Source: an uncultured Prevotella sp.
Lineage (GTDB): Bacteria > Bacteroidota > Bacteroidia > Bacteroidales > Bacteroidaceae
Assembly: GCA_944320235.1 (NCBI GenBank)
Contig: CALUGQ010000027.1
Coordinates: 1-64,000, forward strand
Direction: 5' to 3'
DNA: 64,000 nucleotides
Part shown: positions 1-8,059 of the stretch, piece by piece
Layout: every line of letters begins with the position of its first letter
Position numbering within the stretch: position 1 is the first letter of the stretch
The notes under the pieces: generated by a model
Database searches by the model: none
Told to the model about the DNA's origin: nothing
What the model saw: only the letters and a program-made list of their open reading frames with translations
Program-made: the position numbers and the translations under genes

Positions 1-2
1 TG

Positions 3-1271
3 ATGCTTGTCCAGGGGTGGCGTCGCTACGACGTCGCCGTGATGGACGGCTCGCGCAGCTTCGTGCGCCGCCACCCGGTGGAGGACGGTCTGTACCTGTA
101 TGGCCGTCTGCGTCCGGCGCGGAAGAGGCATTCAGTCTGCGGCGTCGGCTTGCGCGCGACGCTCTACAACCGCGCTGGCGAGTCGATGGGCGGCGAGGCC
201 GTTACGGACTCCCTTGGCTGCTACGCCTTCCGCCTGCCCGACTGCGAGGGTGAGTGGACGCTGCTGCTGAACGCTGCCAAGGGCGGCGAGGCTGCGAACT
301 GCCGCGTTGGCATCGACCGCAACTTCTCCCCCGCAGCCCGCCCACTCTCGCCGCTTGAGACTGCCCGCAGCGAGGTGTACGCCCCGTTGCTGCCCCTCGC
401 CGCCGCCCCCGGCTTCGACACCCTGGCTGCCCGGCTGCCGATGGCCGAGCGCGTACACGTGTTGAAGGAAGTGAAGGTGAAGGGCCGTCGGCTGTTCGAG
501 AACGCCCGCGCCGCATGGGAGACGGAGCAGCGTGGCGCGTTCCGCTCCTACGTGCGCTACGACTGCGACAAGGCGGCCGACGAGATATACGACCGGGGCG
601 GCGAGATACCGGGGATATTCGAATGGTTGGTGAAGAAAAACAGCTTCTTCAGCGGTGAAGTGATAGACCGTAGCGATGCGAGCTATGTTCCCGAAGTGGA
701 AGTTAACGTTGAGGATATGTATGAAGTAGCAGAATATCGTGGCTTTTTGACGAGAGGAGGAATGACATATAAAAACCGTCCGATAGTCTGGATATTGAAT
801 AACACGTTCTATATGGGAACAGGAGCGCGGTCAGCTGCTTCAAATGGTGGAATAGAATATATTCTTGATAATAGTATGGAAGAGATGCCCCTATGGCTTG
901 ATGAGTTCAAGAGTGTTTATATTTCGGAGGAAGAAAACGCTTGGCGGTCGTTTGTGCAGGCACCAGGCCTTGAGCCATACAGTCCTGTGACATTGTATCT
1001 TTATTCTCATCATACATTTCCATACAAAAAGAAGGGCCTGCGCCGCACGCATTTTGAGGGCTACAGCAAGGTAGAGACGTTCCAGATGCCCGACTACAGC
1101 GTTATGCCGCCGGAGTCCGACCACCGCCGCACTCTCTACTGGAACCCGGCAGTGAAAGCCGACGGGGCGGGCAAGGCCGCCATCGACATATACAACAACT
1201 CCACGTGCAAGCGGCTCACCGTCTCCGCCGAGGGCATAACGGCAGACGGGCAGGCCGTGGTTTACAGATGA
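3..1271 (+). CDS. C-terminal part of a large envelope protein (MG2 / carboxypeptidase-regulatory-like), 5' truncated by window edge
   Basis: The reading frame is open to the left edge, so the Met at base 3 is probably internal and the true start lies outside. The motif LVQGWRRYDV near the new N-terminus and the ending with YWNPAVKADGAGKA and YNNST resemble the C-terminal third of large Bacteroidetes secreted proteins with alpha-2-macroglobulin MG2-like, carboxypeptidase-regulatory-like and TonB plug-like domains. A regulatory-like beta-sandwich is seen at about residues 35-105 (TDSLGCYAFRLP) and a plug-like segment from about residue 150 (VLKEVKVKGRR). These proteins are expected at the cell envelope; substrate unknown. 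Bases 1-640 and 1040-1271 are very GC-rich, whereas 640-1035 is much AT-richer, which suggests a mosaic gene. Family assignment is from motif memory. Confidence 0.6.
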   Translation: MLVQGWRRYDVAVMDGSRSFVRRHPVEDGLYLYGRLRPARKRHSVCGVGLRATLYNRAGESMGGEAVTDSLGCYAFRLPDCEGEWTLLLNAAKGGEAANCRVGIDRNFSPAARPLSPLETARSEVYAPLLPLAAAPGFDTLAARLPMAERVHVLKEVKVKGRRLFENARAAWETEQRGAFRSYVRYDCDKAADEIYDRGGEIPGIFEWLVKKNSFFSGEVIDRSDASYVPEVEVNVEDMYEVAEYRGFLTRGGMTYKNRPIVWILNNTFYMGTGARSAASNGGIEYILDNSMEEMPLWLDEFKSVYISEEENAWRSFVQAPGLEPYSPVTLYLYSHHTFPYKKKGLRRTHFEGYSKVETFQMPDYSVMPPESDHRRTLYWNPAVKADGAGKAAIDIYNNSTCKRLTVSAEGITADGQAVVYR

Positions 1272-1431
1272 AGGGCAGTGAAATGCCACGTGCTTTTGCG
1301 TATGAGCATTAACAATAAAGTGTTATAATAATATAAGATTCTTGCCGCAGCCATCATGGCTTGTTTGGCTGTGGCTGGCTGGTCTTGAAGCAAATGATGT
1401 AATCTGTTCGTTTAACATAAAAAAGTGAAGC

Positions 1432-2097
1432 ATGAAAGTTAGGTTAGCAATCTCCCCTGTCGTTTCCCGGAGCCATACGTTGCTGCCGGGCATTGTCCTG
1501 TCGCTTGTCTTTTGGTTTTGCCTGCCGCCAGCAACGCTTGCAGGCACACAGTTGAGGCAGGAAAGTATGTGCTTTGACAACCCAGCGCAAGTTCCTGTTG
1601 CCAACCAAGGTGGTGATGGCGATGGGGTGGTCGTTGAAGCCGCCCCCAAGTCGGCCATCCATACCACTTTTGTAGATGAGATAACGTGGGCCAAGTCGCA
1701 TGGCATGGAGGATTTTGATTTCAGGTCAGAGCCTCAGGCATTGTCATTCCTTAAGTTGCTCAAGAGTGTTTGCACGCGCTATGGCTACCCGTCTGGTTCG
1801 CCATATAAGGTGAGGGTGGTGAGCGTAAAGGGCGAATACCCAGGCGACAGCCTCGTTCCGGACTACTTGCGTATTTACGATGGCGGCGAGTTCTCCATGG
1901 ACGACTACGGCGAGGTGATAATCCGCACGGACAGCGCCATCTGCGAGGCATTCTCATACGGTCGCCATGCCCCGTATTACGACATGGGACGTAGCAGCCG
2001 GAGCATATCCATCGGTTCGAGGTCTCGCTACCCGACGGGCAGGCCGTCAATGGTCATTTGCATCATGCGCAAGGCCAGGCCGGGCGCCCGGAAGTGA
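1432..2097 (+). CDS. Secreted protein of unknown function, 221 aa
   Basis: No family recognised. The N-terminus has a long hydrophobic stretch ending PPATLAG, consistent with a Sec signal peptide cleaved near residue 38; no lipobox is evident. The mature part has an acidic, glycine-rich start and a middle segment with alternating charged and aromatic residues (VPDYLRIYDGGEF). The end (ISIGSRSRYPTGRPSMVICIMRK) looks like beta-strands and loops. It lies 160 bp behind the truncated envelope protein on the same strand, with no clear promoter between them, and faces the asparaginase gene. Coding potential is supported by length, signal peptide and codon pattern; function is open. Confidence 0.55.
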   Translation: MKVRLAISPVVSRSHTLLPGIVLSLVFWFCLPPATLAGTQLRQESMCFDNPAQVPVANQGGDGDGVVVEAAPKSAIHTTFVDEITWAKSHGMEDFDFRSEPQALSFLKLLKSVCTRYGYPSGSPYKVRVVSVKGEYPGDSLVPDYLRIYDGGEFSMDDYGEVIIRTDSAICEAFSYGRHAPYYDMGRSSRSISIGSRSRYPTGRPSMVICIMRKARPGARK

Positions 2098-2138
2098 ATT
2101 GTGTATATGCGAGGCCGTGGTATGCATGAGGTAAGTCA

Positions 2139-2166
2139 GTGTAAGTATTTGTTACACAGTTTCTTT
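2139..2166 (+). terminator. Small hairpin between convergent genes
   Basis: GTGTAA (2139-2144) pairs with TTACAC (2152-2157), followed by AGTTTCTTT. It is a weak terminator candidate for the secreted-protein gene, at the convergent junction with ansA. Confidence 0.35.
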
Positions 2167-3200
2167 CAGATGGTCATTTCGCCCCTGATGTTGCGTGTCA
2201 TATAATAATTTACTTGCTCTGTGTCTTCAAAGCGAGCCTGTAGGTACATGAGTTTTGTAACAGCACTTTCCACGGTGCTGTCATGTCCGCTTATCACTCC
2301 GGCAGACTTTAGTTGGAATCCTGTGTCGTAGCGCCCCATCTCTACGCTTCCGGCCATGCATTGGCTGATGTTTACAATGGTTTTTCCGTTGGCTGTGGCT
2401 TCCTTTAGAGCCTTTATCAACCATGTAGACTGCGGCGCGTTGCCGCTGCCGAAAGTGCGCATGACGATGGAGCGTAGGTTGGGTGTTGCGATGATGTGTC
2501 GTACCAGGTCTTCCCTTATGCCGGGGAATATGGTGAAGACTATTACGTTGTTGTCAAGTCTGAAGTGCGGAGTCATAGGCTTTGAGCGCTCAGGCTTGAG
2601 GATAAGATCATCTTTGTAAGAAATGTTGACCCCAGCATCGACCAGGTGGGGGTAGTTGAAACTTTCGAAAGCGTTGAAATTGTCAGCACTTTGTTTTGTC
2701 GTCCTGTTCCCGCGCATCAAGTGGCCGTTGAAGAATATGCCCACCTCAGGCACCATTGCGCTTCCGTCGGCACGCTTTGCCGATGCGATTTCGATGCTTG
2801 TTATTAGGTTTTCCTTGCCGTCGGTGCGAAGTTGGCCTATAGGCAACTGGCTCCCTGTGAGAATGACGGGCTTGGTTAGGTTTTCGAGAGTGTAGCTCAG
2901 TGCCGATGCTGTATATGCCATTGTGTCAGTTCCGTGCAGGATGACAAAACCGTCGTATTTGTCATAATTGTCGGCGATGATGTGTGTCAGCTCAACCCAC
3001 AGTTTGGGCGACATGTTGCTGCTGTCTATGGGCGGGTCGAACTGCATGGTTGCTATGTGCGTGGAGAACTGTGCAAGTTCAGGGACGTTGCTGAGCAAGT
3101 GTTCAAAGTTGAACGGCTCGAGCGCCCCTGTCTTAGGGTTGCGATTCATGCCGATGGTGCCACCGGTGTAAATCAATAGGACATTATTGTCGAACGTCAT
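2166..3200 (-). CDS. ansA: Type I (cytoplasmic) L-asparaginase
   Basis: Hydrolyses L-asparagine to aspartate and ammonia. The 344-residue protein has no signal peptide, which fits the type I enzyme. The first catalytic Thr is in YTGGTIGMNR (residues 11-20), and the second catalytic motif is HGTDTMAYTASAL at about residues 89-101. The C-terminal domain carries ISQCMAGSVEMGRY, usual for type I enzymes. It stands alone on the minus strand, convergent with the secreted-protein gene and divergent from uxaC. A promoter-like TATTTTTG lies about 20 bp upstream of the ATG. Confidence 0.93.
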   Translation of the reverse strand: MTFDNNVLLIYTGGTIGMNRNPKTGALEPFNFEHLLSNVPELAQFSTHIATMQFDPPIDSSNMSPKLWVELTHIIADNYDKYDGFVILHGTDTMAYTASALSYTLENLTKPVILTGSQLPIGQLRTDGKENLITSIEIASAKRADGSAMVPEVGIFFNGHLMRGNRTTKQSADNFNAFESFNYPHLVDAGVNISYKDDLILKPERSKPMTPHFRLDNNVIVFTIFPGIREDLVRHIIATPNLRSIVMRTFGSGNAPQSTWLIKALKEATANGKTIVNISQCMAGSVEMGRYDTGFQLKSAGVISGHDSTVESAVTKLMYLQARFEDTEQVNYYMTRNIRGEMTI

Positions 3201-3220
3201 CGTTTACGTATATTTTTGTG

Positions 3221-3228
3221 CAAAAATA
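3221..3228 (-). promoter_or_regulatory. Promoter -7 element of ansA
   Basis: On the minus strand this reads TATTTTTG, a match to the Bacteroidetes -7 consensus TAnnTTTG, 21 bp upstream of the ansA start. Confidence 0.55.
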
Positions 3229-3236
3229 AGTAAAGT

Positions 3237-3269
3237 TTTCGACATTACAGAATTATTTTATTACTTTTG
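3237..3269 (+). promoter_or_regulatory. Promoter of uxaC
   Basis: TACTTTTG at 3262-3269 matches TAnnTTTG. TTTC at 3237-3240 can serve as the -33 element with a 21-bp spacer. The leader would be about 95 nt. Confidence 0.6.
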
Positions 3270-3369
3270 CAGTAGTGACGTACAGCCGGCTGCATATTGC
3301 TGCCGGATTGCATGGCCGCCGCTTCAAGAATGAACAATTATACCCATAATAACTAATAAACGACTAATT

Positions 3370-4770
3370 ATGAAACAATTCAATGACGAGAACTTCTTGC
3401 TGGATAACGAAGTTGCCCAAGATCTGTTCCACAATCATGCTGCCAAGATGCCTATCATCGACTATCATTGCCACCTGATTCCAGAGATGGTGGCCAATGA
3501 CCACAAGTTCAAGAGCATCACGGAGCTGTGGCTTGGCGGAGACCACTACAAGTGGAGAGCCATGCGTACCAACGGCGTGGACGAGAAGTACTGCACTGGC
3601 AAGGACACTTCGGACTGGGAGAAGTTCGAGAAGTGGGCCGAGACGGTACCTTACACGTTCCGCAACCCGCTGTACCACTGGACTCACCTCGAGCTTAAGA
3701 CGGCCTTCGGCATAACCAAGCTGCTCGGCCCCGACACCGCGCGCGAGATTTACGACGAGTGCAACGAGAAGCTGAAGCAGCCCGAGTACTCTGCGCGTGG
3801 GCTTATGCGCCGCTACAACGTAGAGTGCGTATGCACAACTGATGACCCTGTTGATGACCTTCGCTATCACAAGCAGACCCGCGAGAGCGGTTTCGAGATA
3901 AAGATGATACCGGCATGGCGCCCCGACAAGGCCATGAACATAGAGAAGCCGGAGTTCCCCGACTACGTTAACCAGCTTGGCGAGGTGGCCGGAGTGACCA
4001 TCACCACCTTCAAGGACATGATAGACGCCATGCAGAAGCGCCACGACTTCTTTGCCGAAAACGGTTGCAAGCTCTCTGACCACGGCATAGAGGAGTTCTA
4101 CGATGAAGAATACACCGATGCACAGATAGAGGCAATCTTTGCCAAGGCAATGGGCAAGAAGGAACTCTCCGCCCATGAAGTGCGCCAGTACAAGAACTGC
4201 TTCCTTACGAAGATGGCCGAGATGGACGCCGATGCCGACTGGACACAGCAGTTCCACTACGGCGCAATCCGCGACAACAACACGAAGATGTACGAACAGC
4301 TCGGCCCCGACACCGGGTTTGACTCAATAGGCGAGTTCAACACAGCCAAGGCCATGAGCAAGTTCCTTAACAAGCTGAACATGGAAGGCAAGCTCACACG
4401 CACCATCCTTTACACGCTCAATCCGTGCGCAAACGAAGTTATAGCCACGATGCTCGGCAACTTCCAGGGAGGCTGCCCAGGCAAGATACAGTTCGGCTCG
4501 GGCTGGTGGTTCAACGACCAGCTTGACGGAATGACACGCCAGATGAACGCCCTCTCTGTGCTCGGCTTGCTTAGCCGCTTCGTAGGCATGCTCACCGACT
4601 CGCGTTCGTTCCTCAGCTACCCGCGCCACGAATATTTCCGCAGGTTGCTCTGCAACATCCTTGGCACTGACGTAGAGAAGGGGCTGCTGCCCAACGACCA
4701 TGAGATACTGAGCCGCATGGTTGAGGACATATCGTATAACAACGCCCGCAACTACTTCAAGTTCTATTGA
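3370..4770 (+). CDS. uxaC: Glucuronate isomerase (uronate isomerase)
   Basis: Interconverts D-glucuronate/D-fructuronate and D-galacturonate/D-tagaturonate, the first step of hexuronate breakdown. The 466-residue length is normal for the amidohydrolase-superfamily UxaC. The metal-binding motif DYHCHL lies at residues 31-36, and conserved segments WWFND and LTDSRSFLSYPRHEYFRR are in the C-terminal half. No other uxu/uxa/exu gene is near, so it is an isolated catabolic gene with its own promoter and a strong terminator. Confidence 0.96.
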   Translation: MKQFNDENFLLDNEVAQDLFHNHAAKMPIIDYHCHLIPEMVANDHKFKSITELWLGGDHYKWRAMRTNGVDEKYCTGKDTSDWEKFEKWAETVPYTFRNPLYHWTHLELKTAFGITKLLGPDTAREIYDECNEKLKQPEYSARGLMRRYNVECVCTTDDPVDDLRYHKQTRESGFEIKMIPAWRPDKAMNIEKPEFPDYVNQLGEVAGVTITTFKDMIDAMQKRHDFFAENGCKLSDHGIEEFYDEEYTDAQIEAIFAKAMGKKELSAHEVRQYKNCFLTKMAEMDADADWTQQFHYGAIRDNNTKMYEQLGPDTGFDSIGEFNTAKAMSKFLNKLNMEGKLTRTILYTLNPCANEVIATMLGNFQGGCPGKIQFGSGWWFNDQLDGMTRQMNALSVLGLLSRFVGMLTDSRSFLSYPRHEYFRRLLCNILGTDVEKGLLPNDHEILSRMVEDISYNNARNYFKFY

Positions 4771-4860
4771 TCATTATGGCTTGGAAAGTTGCATTGCTGC
4801 CTTTTACACTTGTGGCCCTGGCATAAAAGCAGGGGGTAGGGCAGGCATGCAAAACCGTTT

Positions 4861-4909
4861 CACCCGCAAGCACCTTGTTACTCACAGGGGCTTGCGGGTG
4901 TTTTTCTTT
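4861..4909 (+). terminator. Intrinsic terminator downstream of uxaC
   Basis: A perfect 11-bp stem, CACCCGCAAGC (4861-4871) with GCTTGCGGGTG (4890-4900), has an 18-nt loop and is followed by TTTTTCTTT. Confidence 0.85.
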
Positions 4910-4943
4910 ATTGCAGTTGTCGTTCAGTATCGTATCGCATTGC

Positions 4944-5036
4944 AATACTGCCAGTTTAAGGCGGCAATACGGCCTGTTCCTGAGGCAGAAATGCGCCATT
5001 CTGCAACTGGTTGGTTGCCAGCTTGTTGGTGATTGG
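4944..5036 (+). repeat. Array A of the 22-bp phased palindrome family
   Basis: Three degenerate units are phased at exactly 22 bp, with the reference C (or T) of AAACGG at 4948, 4970 and 4992. Each is followed 7 bp later by the right half GTTTxxG (GTTTAA, GTTCCT, ATTCTG). A tail, CAACTGGTTGGTTGCC, starts at 5003 and resembles the tails of arrays B and E. The array fills the 457-bp gap between uxaC and the export lipoprotein gene; apart from terminator, array and promoter I see nothing else there. Confidence 0.6.
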
Positions 5037-5171
5037 CGATTTCCGGCCAGGCGGTTGGGCCGATGCATGGCAGAGTGCGCAAGCCCATGGCGCGGGCCTT
5101 GGGCCGTTGGCTGACCTCCCACAGCCAAACCTCCAATTTTTGCGGCTTTTGTTTCTTAATTGGGGCTTTTT

Positions 5172-5203
5172 CTTGTTTATGTGGAAAATTAGGTGTAAAT
5201 TTG
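5172..5203 (+). promoter_or_regulatory. Promoter of the polysaccharide-export gene
   Basis: CTTG (5172-5175), a 20-bp spacer, then TAAATTTG (5196-5203), matching the Bacteroidetes -33/-7 consensus. It places transcription start just before the ATG at 5228 and so decides against the upstream in-frame starts. Confidence 0.7.
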
Positions 5204-5227
5204 CAGGCGAATAAACGATTCCGCGTG

Positions 5228-6031
5228 ATGAATATAAAAGACAAGATACTCTTCCCCCTGGTTTTGGCCGCCGCGATAGTCTTCTTCGGTGGATGTGCAA
5301 CGAAGAATGTGGCATATTTCCGGAACAGTTCCACCGTAAACTTGGAACAATCACGTATGCTGTATGATGCCCGCATCATGCCCAAGGATATCCTCACCAT
5401 CACGGTGAGCACGTCGGATCAGGACGCTGCCGTGCCGTTCAACATGACAGTGCCAACCCCGATGACCCAGGGGCAACGGTCTACATATTCGCAGCCAATG
5501 CTTCAGAGCTACCTTGTTGACAATGAAGGTAACATCGACTTCCCGAGGGTAGGGCGTGTGCATGTTGGCGGCCTTACCAAGTCGGAGGCCGAGAAACTTA
5601 TACTTGACAAGATAAGGCCATACATGAGCAAGACGGAAACACCCATTGTGACCGTCAGGATGTCAAACTACAAAATTTCCGTACTCGGTGAGGTTAACCG
5701 TCCCGGAATGTACACCGTGAGCAACGAGAAGATCAGCATCCTCGAAGCCTTGGCACAGGCTGGCGACCTTACAATTTATGGCGTGCGCAATAATGTAAAG
5801 CTGATACGTGAGGACTCTTCAGGCATGAAGTCAATCCATGTGCTCAACCTGAATGACGCGAACCTCATTAACTCACCTTATTATTATTTGCAGCAGAACG
5901 ATATAGTATATGTTGAGCCAAATAAGGTGAAGGCGCAGAATTCAAGTGTGGGCAGCATGACAACATTGTGGTTCTCGGCGACTTCCATATTGATATCGCT
6001 AACCTCACTGTTGTACAACATATTAAACTGA
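5228..6031 (+). CDS. Polysaccharide export outer-membrane lipoprotein (Wza/BexD-like)
   Basis: Expected to form the outer-membrane channel for capsule or exopolysaccharide export. The protein has 267 residues from ATG 5228. A lipoprotein signal peptide ends FFGGC, with lipidated Cys 23. A polysaccharide export domain follows (MPKDILTITVSTSDQD, about 50-150), then an SLBB domain (ISVLGEVNRPGMYTV, about 155-235). The C-terminus is hydrophobic (about 243-266), as in other Bacteroidetes homologues. The frame is open upstream to 5033, but the promoter at 5196 supports 5228. No chain-length (Wzc) or glycosyltransferase genes follow, so this is an isolated family member. Confidence 0.88.
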   Translation: MNIKDKILFPLVLAAAIVFFGGCATKNVAYFRNSSTVNLEQSRMLYDARIMPKDILTITVSTSDQDAAVPFNMTVPTPMTQGQRSTYSQPMLQSYLVDNEGNIDFPRVGRVHVGGLTKSEAEKLILDKIRPYMSKTETPIVTVRMSNYKISVLGEVNRPGMYTVSNEKISILEALAQAGDLTIYGVRNNVKLIREDSSGMKSIHVLNLNDANLINSPYYYLQQNDIVYVEPNKVKAQNSSVGSMTTLWFSATSILISLTSLLYNILN

Positions 6032-6049
6032 TACTAATACATTGCGAAT

Positions 6050-6078
6050 GGCAAGTGCCACTGTGGCACTTGCCTTTG
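6050..6078 (+). terminator. Hairpin after the export lipoprotein gene
   Basis: GGCAAGTGCCA (6050-6060) and TGGCACTTGCC (6064-6074) form a perfect 11-bp stem with a 3-nt loop. Only TTTG follows, so termination may be partial and glmS might be read through. Confidence 0.5.
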
Positions 6079-6102
6079 ATATATGTACATATTTAAAAAA
6101 GT

Positions 6103-7947
6103 ATGTGTGGAATTGTAGGATATATTGGCGGGAAGGACGCTTTCCCTATATTGATTAAGGGGCTTCGCAGGCTGGAGTATCGCGGATACGACAGCGCGGG
6201 GGTGGCATTGATAAATTCGGATGGCAACTTGAGTGTTTACAAGACCAAGGGGAAGGTTGACGACCTCGTCAGTTACTGCAGTGACAAGGATACCTCGGGC
6301 GTTGTGGGCATAGCACATACGCGCTGGGCCACCCACGGCGAGCCTTCGACTGTCAACGCCCATCCGCATTATTCGCAGTCGCGCAACCTCGCCATAATCC
6401 ACAATGGCATAATAGAGAATTATGCCAGCCTGAAGAAAAAGCTCAAGGAAAAGGGAGTGGAGTTCAGGTCGGACACCGACACGGAAGTGCTTGTGCAATT
6501 GATAGAATACATCCAGCAGCGCAAGAACCTCGACTTGCTCACCGCAGTGCAGCTTGCGCTGCATGAGGTGATTGGTGCATATTCCATTGCCTTGCTCGAC
6601 AAGCGCATACCAAACCAGATAATAGCAGCCAGGAAACAGAGCCCGCTGGTTGTGGGAATCGGCGACAACGAGTTCTTCCTTGGCTCTGACGCCTCGCCTC
6701 TCGTGGAGTATACCGACAAGGTCGTTTACCTTGAAGACGGCAACATAGCCGTAATCAGGCAAGGCGAAGAGCTGAAGGTAGTCAACATACAGAACCGCCA
6801 GCTCAACCCGGAGATACAGACTGTGGACATCAACCTCGGTGAAATAGAGAAAGGCGGGTATCCGCATTTCATGCTGAAGGAAATTTTCGAGCAGCCGGAG
6901 TGCCTTACAAACTGCATGAGGGGGCGTGTAAATGTTGACACGGACAACGTCGTGCTGAGCGCAGTCATAGATTACAAGAAGCATTTGCTGAACGCCAACC
7001 GCTTCATCATCATAGCCTGCGGCACATCGTGGCACGCAGGCTTGATAGGCAAGCAAATAATAGAAAGCCTATGCCGTATACCTGTCGAGGTTGAGTATGC
7101 TTCGGAGTTCCGTTACCGCAATCCTGTCATTACCCCAAAAGATGTCGTGATTGCCATCTCGCAGAGCGGGGAGACGGCAGACACACTGGCAGCAATCAAG
7201 CTGGCAAAGGAGAATGGCGCCTTCATCTATGGGATATGCAACGCCATAGGCTCAAGCATACCCCGCTCTACCGACACGGGGTCTTACATCCATGTCGGAC
7301 CTGAGATAGGCGTCGCGTCGACAAAGGCCTTCACCGGGCAGGTTACGGTACTCTCCATGCTTGCATTGGCACTGGCCAAGGAGAAAGGCACGATAAGCAG
7401 CGGCGCTTATTTGGAAATCGTCAAGGAGCTGCATGAAATACCCCACAAGATGGAGGAAGTGCTCAAGCTTAACGGTCGCATAGCAGACTTAAGCCGCATT
7501 TTCACATATGCCCGCAATTTCCTGTACCTTGGGCGTGGATATAACTATCCAGTTGCGTTGGAGGGCGCATTGAAGCTGAAAGAAATAAGCTACATTCATG
7601 CTGAGGGGTACCCGGCGGCAGAGATGAAGCACGGCCCTATAGCCTTGATTGACTCGGATATGCCAGTCGTCGTCATAGCCACGCACAATGCCATGTATGA
7701 GAAAGTGCTGAATAACATACAGGAAATTAAGGCAAGGAAAGGAAAGGTGATAGCCATCGTCACAAAAGGAGACACTACGATAAGCCGCATAGCAGACGAG
7801 GTGATTGAGCTGCCTGACACGATAGAATGCCTTGAGCCTTTGCTGGCGACAATACCTTTGCAGCTCCTAGCTTACCATATAGCTGTTTGCAAAGGCAAGA
7901 ATGTAGACCAGCCGCGTAACCTGGCAAAGTCGGTCACAGTGGAATGA
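6103..7947 (+). CDS. glmS: Glutamine--fructose-6-phosphate aminotransferase (isomerizing)
   Basis: Makes glucosamine-6-phosphate from fructose-6-phosphate and glutamine, the entry to UDP-GlcNAc for peptidoglycan and lipopolysaccharide. The 614-residue protein starts MCGIVGYIGG, so the N-terminal Cys nucleophile is exposed after Met removal. The class II glutaminase domain (about 1-240) has TRWATHGEP and NGIIENY. Two SIS domains follow (about 285-430 and 460-605) with ISQSGETADT and VGPEIGVASTKAFT. The C-terminus ends PRNLAKSVTVE as expected. No glmS ribozyme-like sequence is recognised in the short leader. Confidence 0.97.
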   Translation: MCGIVGYIGGKDAFPILIKGLRRLEYRGYDSAGVALINSDGNLSVYKTKGKVDDLVSYCSDKDTSGVVGIAHTRWATHGEPSTVNAHPHYSQSRNLAIIHNGIIENYASLKKKLKEKGVEFRSDTDTEVLVQLIEYIQQRKNLDLLTAVQLALHEVIGAYSIALLDKRIPNQIIAARKQSPLVVGIGDNEFFLGSDASPLVEYTDKVVYLEDGNIAVIRQGEELKVVNIQNRQLNPEIQTVDINLGEIEKGGYPHFMLKEIFEQPECLTNCMRGRVNVDTDNVVLSAVIDYKKHLLNANRFIIIACGTSWHAGLIGKQIIESLCRIPVEVEYASEFRYRNPVITPKDVVIAISQSGETADTLAAIKLAKENGAFIYGICNAIGSSIPRSTDTGSYIHVGPEIGVASTKAFTGQVTVLSMLALALAKEKGTISSGAYLEIVKELHEIPHKMEEVLKLNGRIADLSRIFTYARNFLYLGRGYNYPVALEGALKLKEISYIHAEGYPAAEMKHGPIALIDSDMPVVVIATHNAMYEKVLNNIQEIKARKGKVIAIVTKGDTTISRIADEVIELPDTIECLEPLLATIPLQLLAYHIAVCKGKNVDQPRNLAKSVTVE

Positions 7948-8059
7948 CCATAAGTTACTGTCAGGCATTATGCCTGCGCCATGTTTGACTAAAATAGAGC
8001 GCATGCCAATGCGCCCAAAGGATACACAACCAAAAGAACGAAATACTTAGGATAATCGG

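Noticed and set aside
3364-4257. 297-codon minus-strand frame opposite uxaC
   Set aside because: Complement of uxaC; Leu/Val-rich shadow typical of antisense frames.
6034-7056. 340-codon minus-strand frame opposite glmS
   Set aside because: Shadow of glmS on the other strand; no recognisable protein features.
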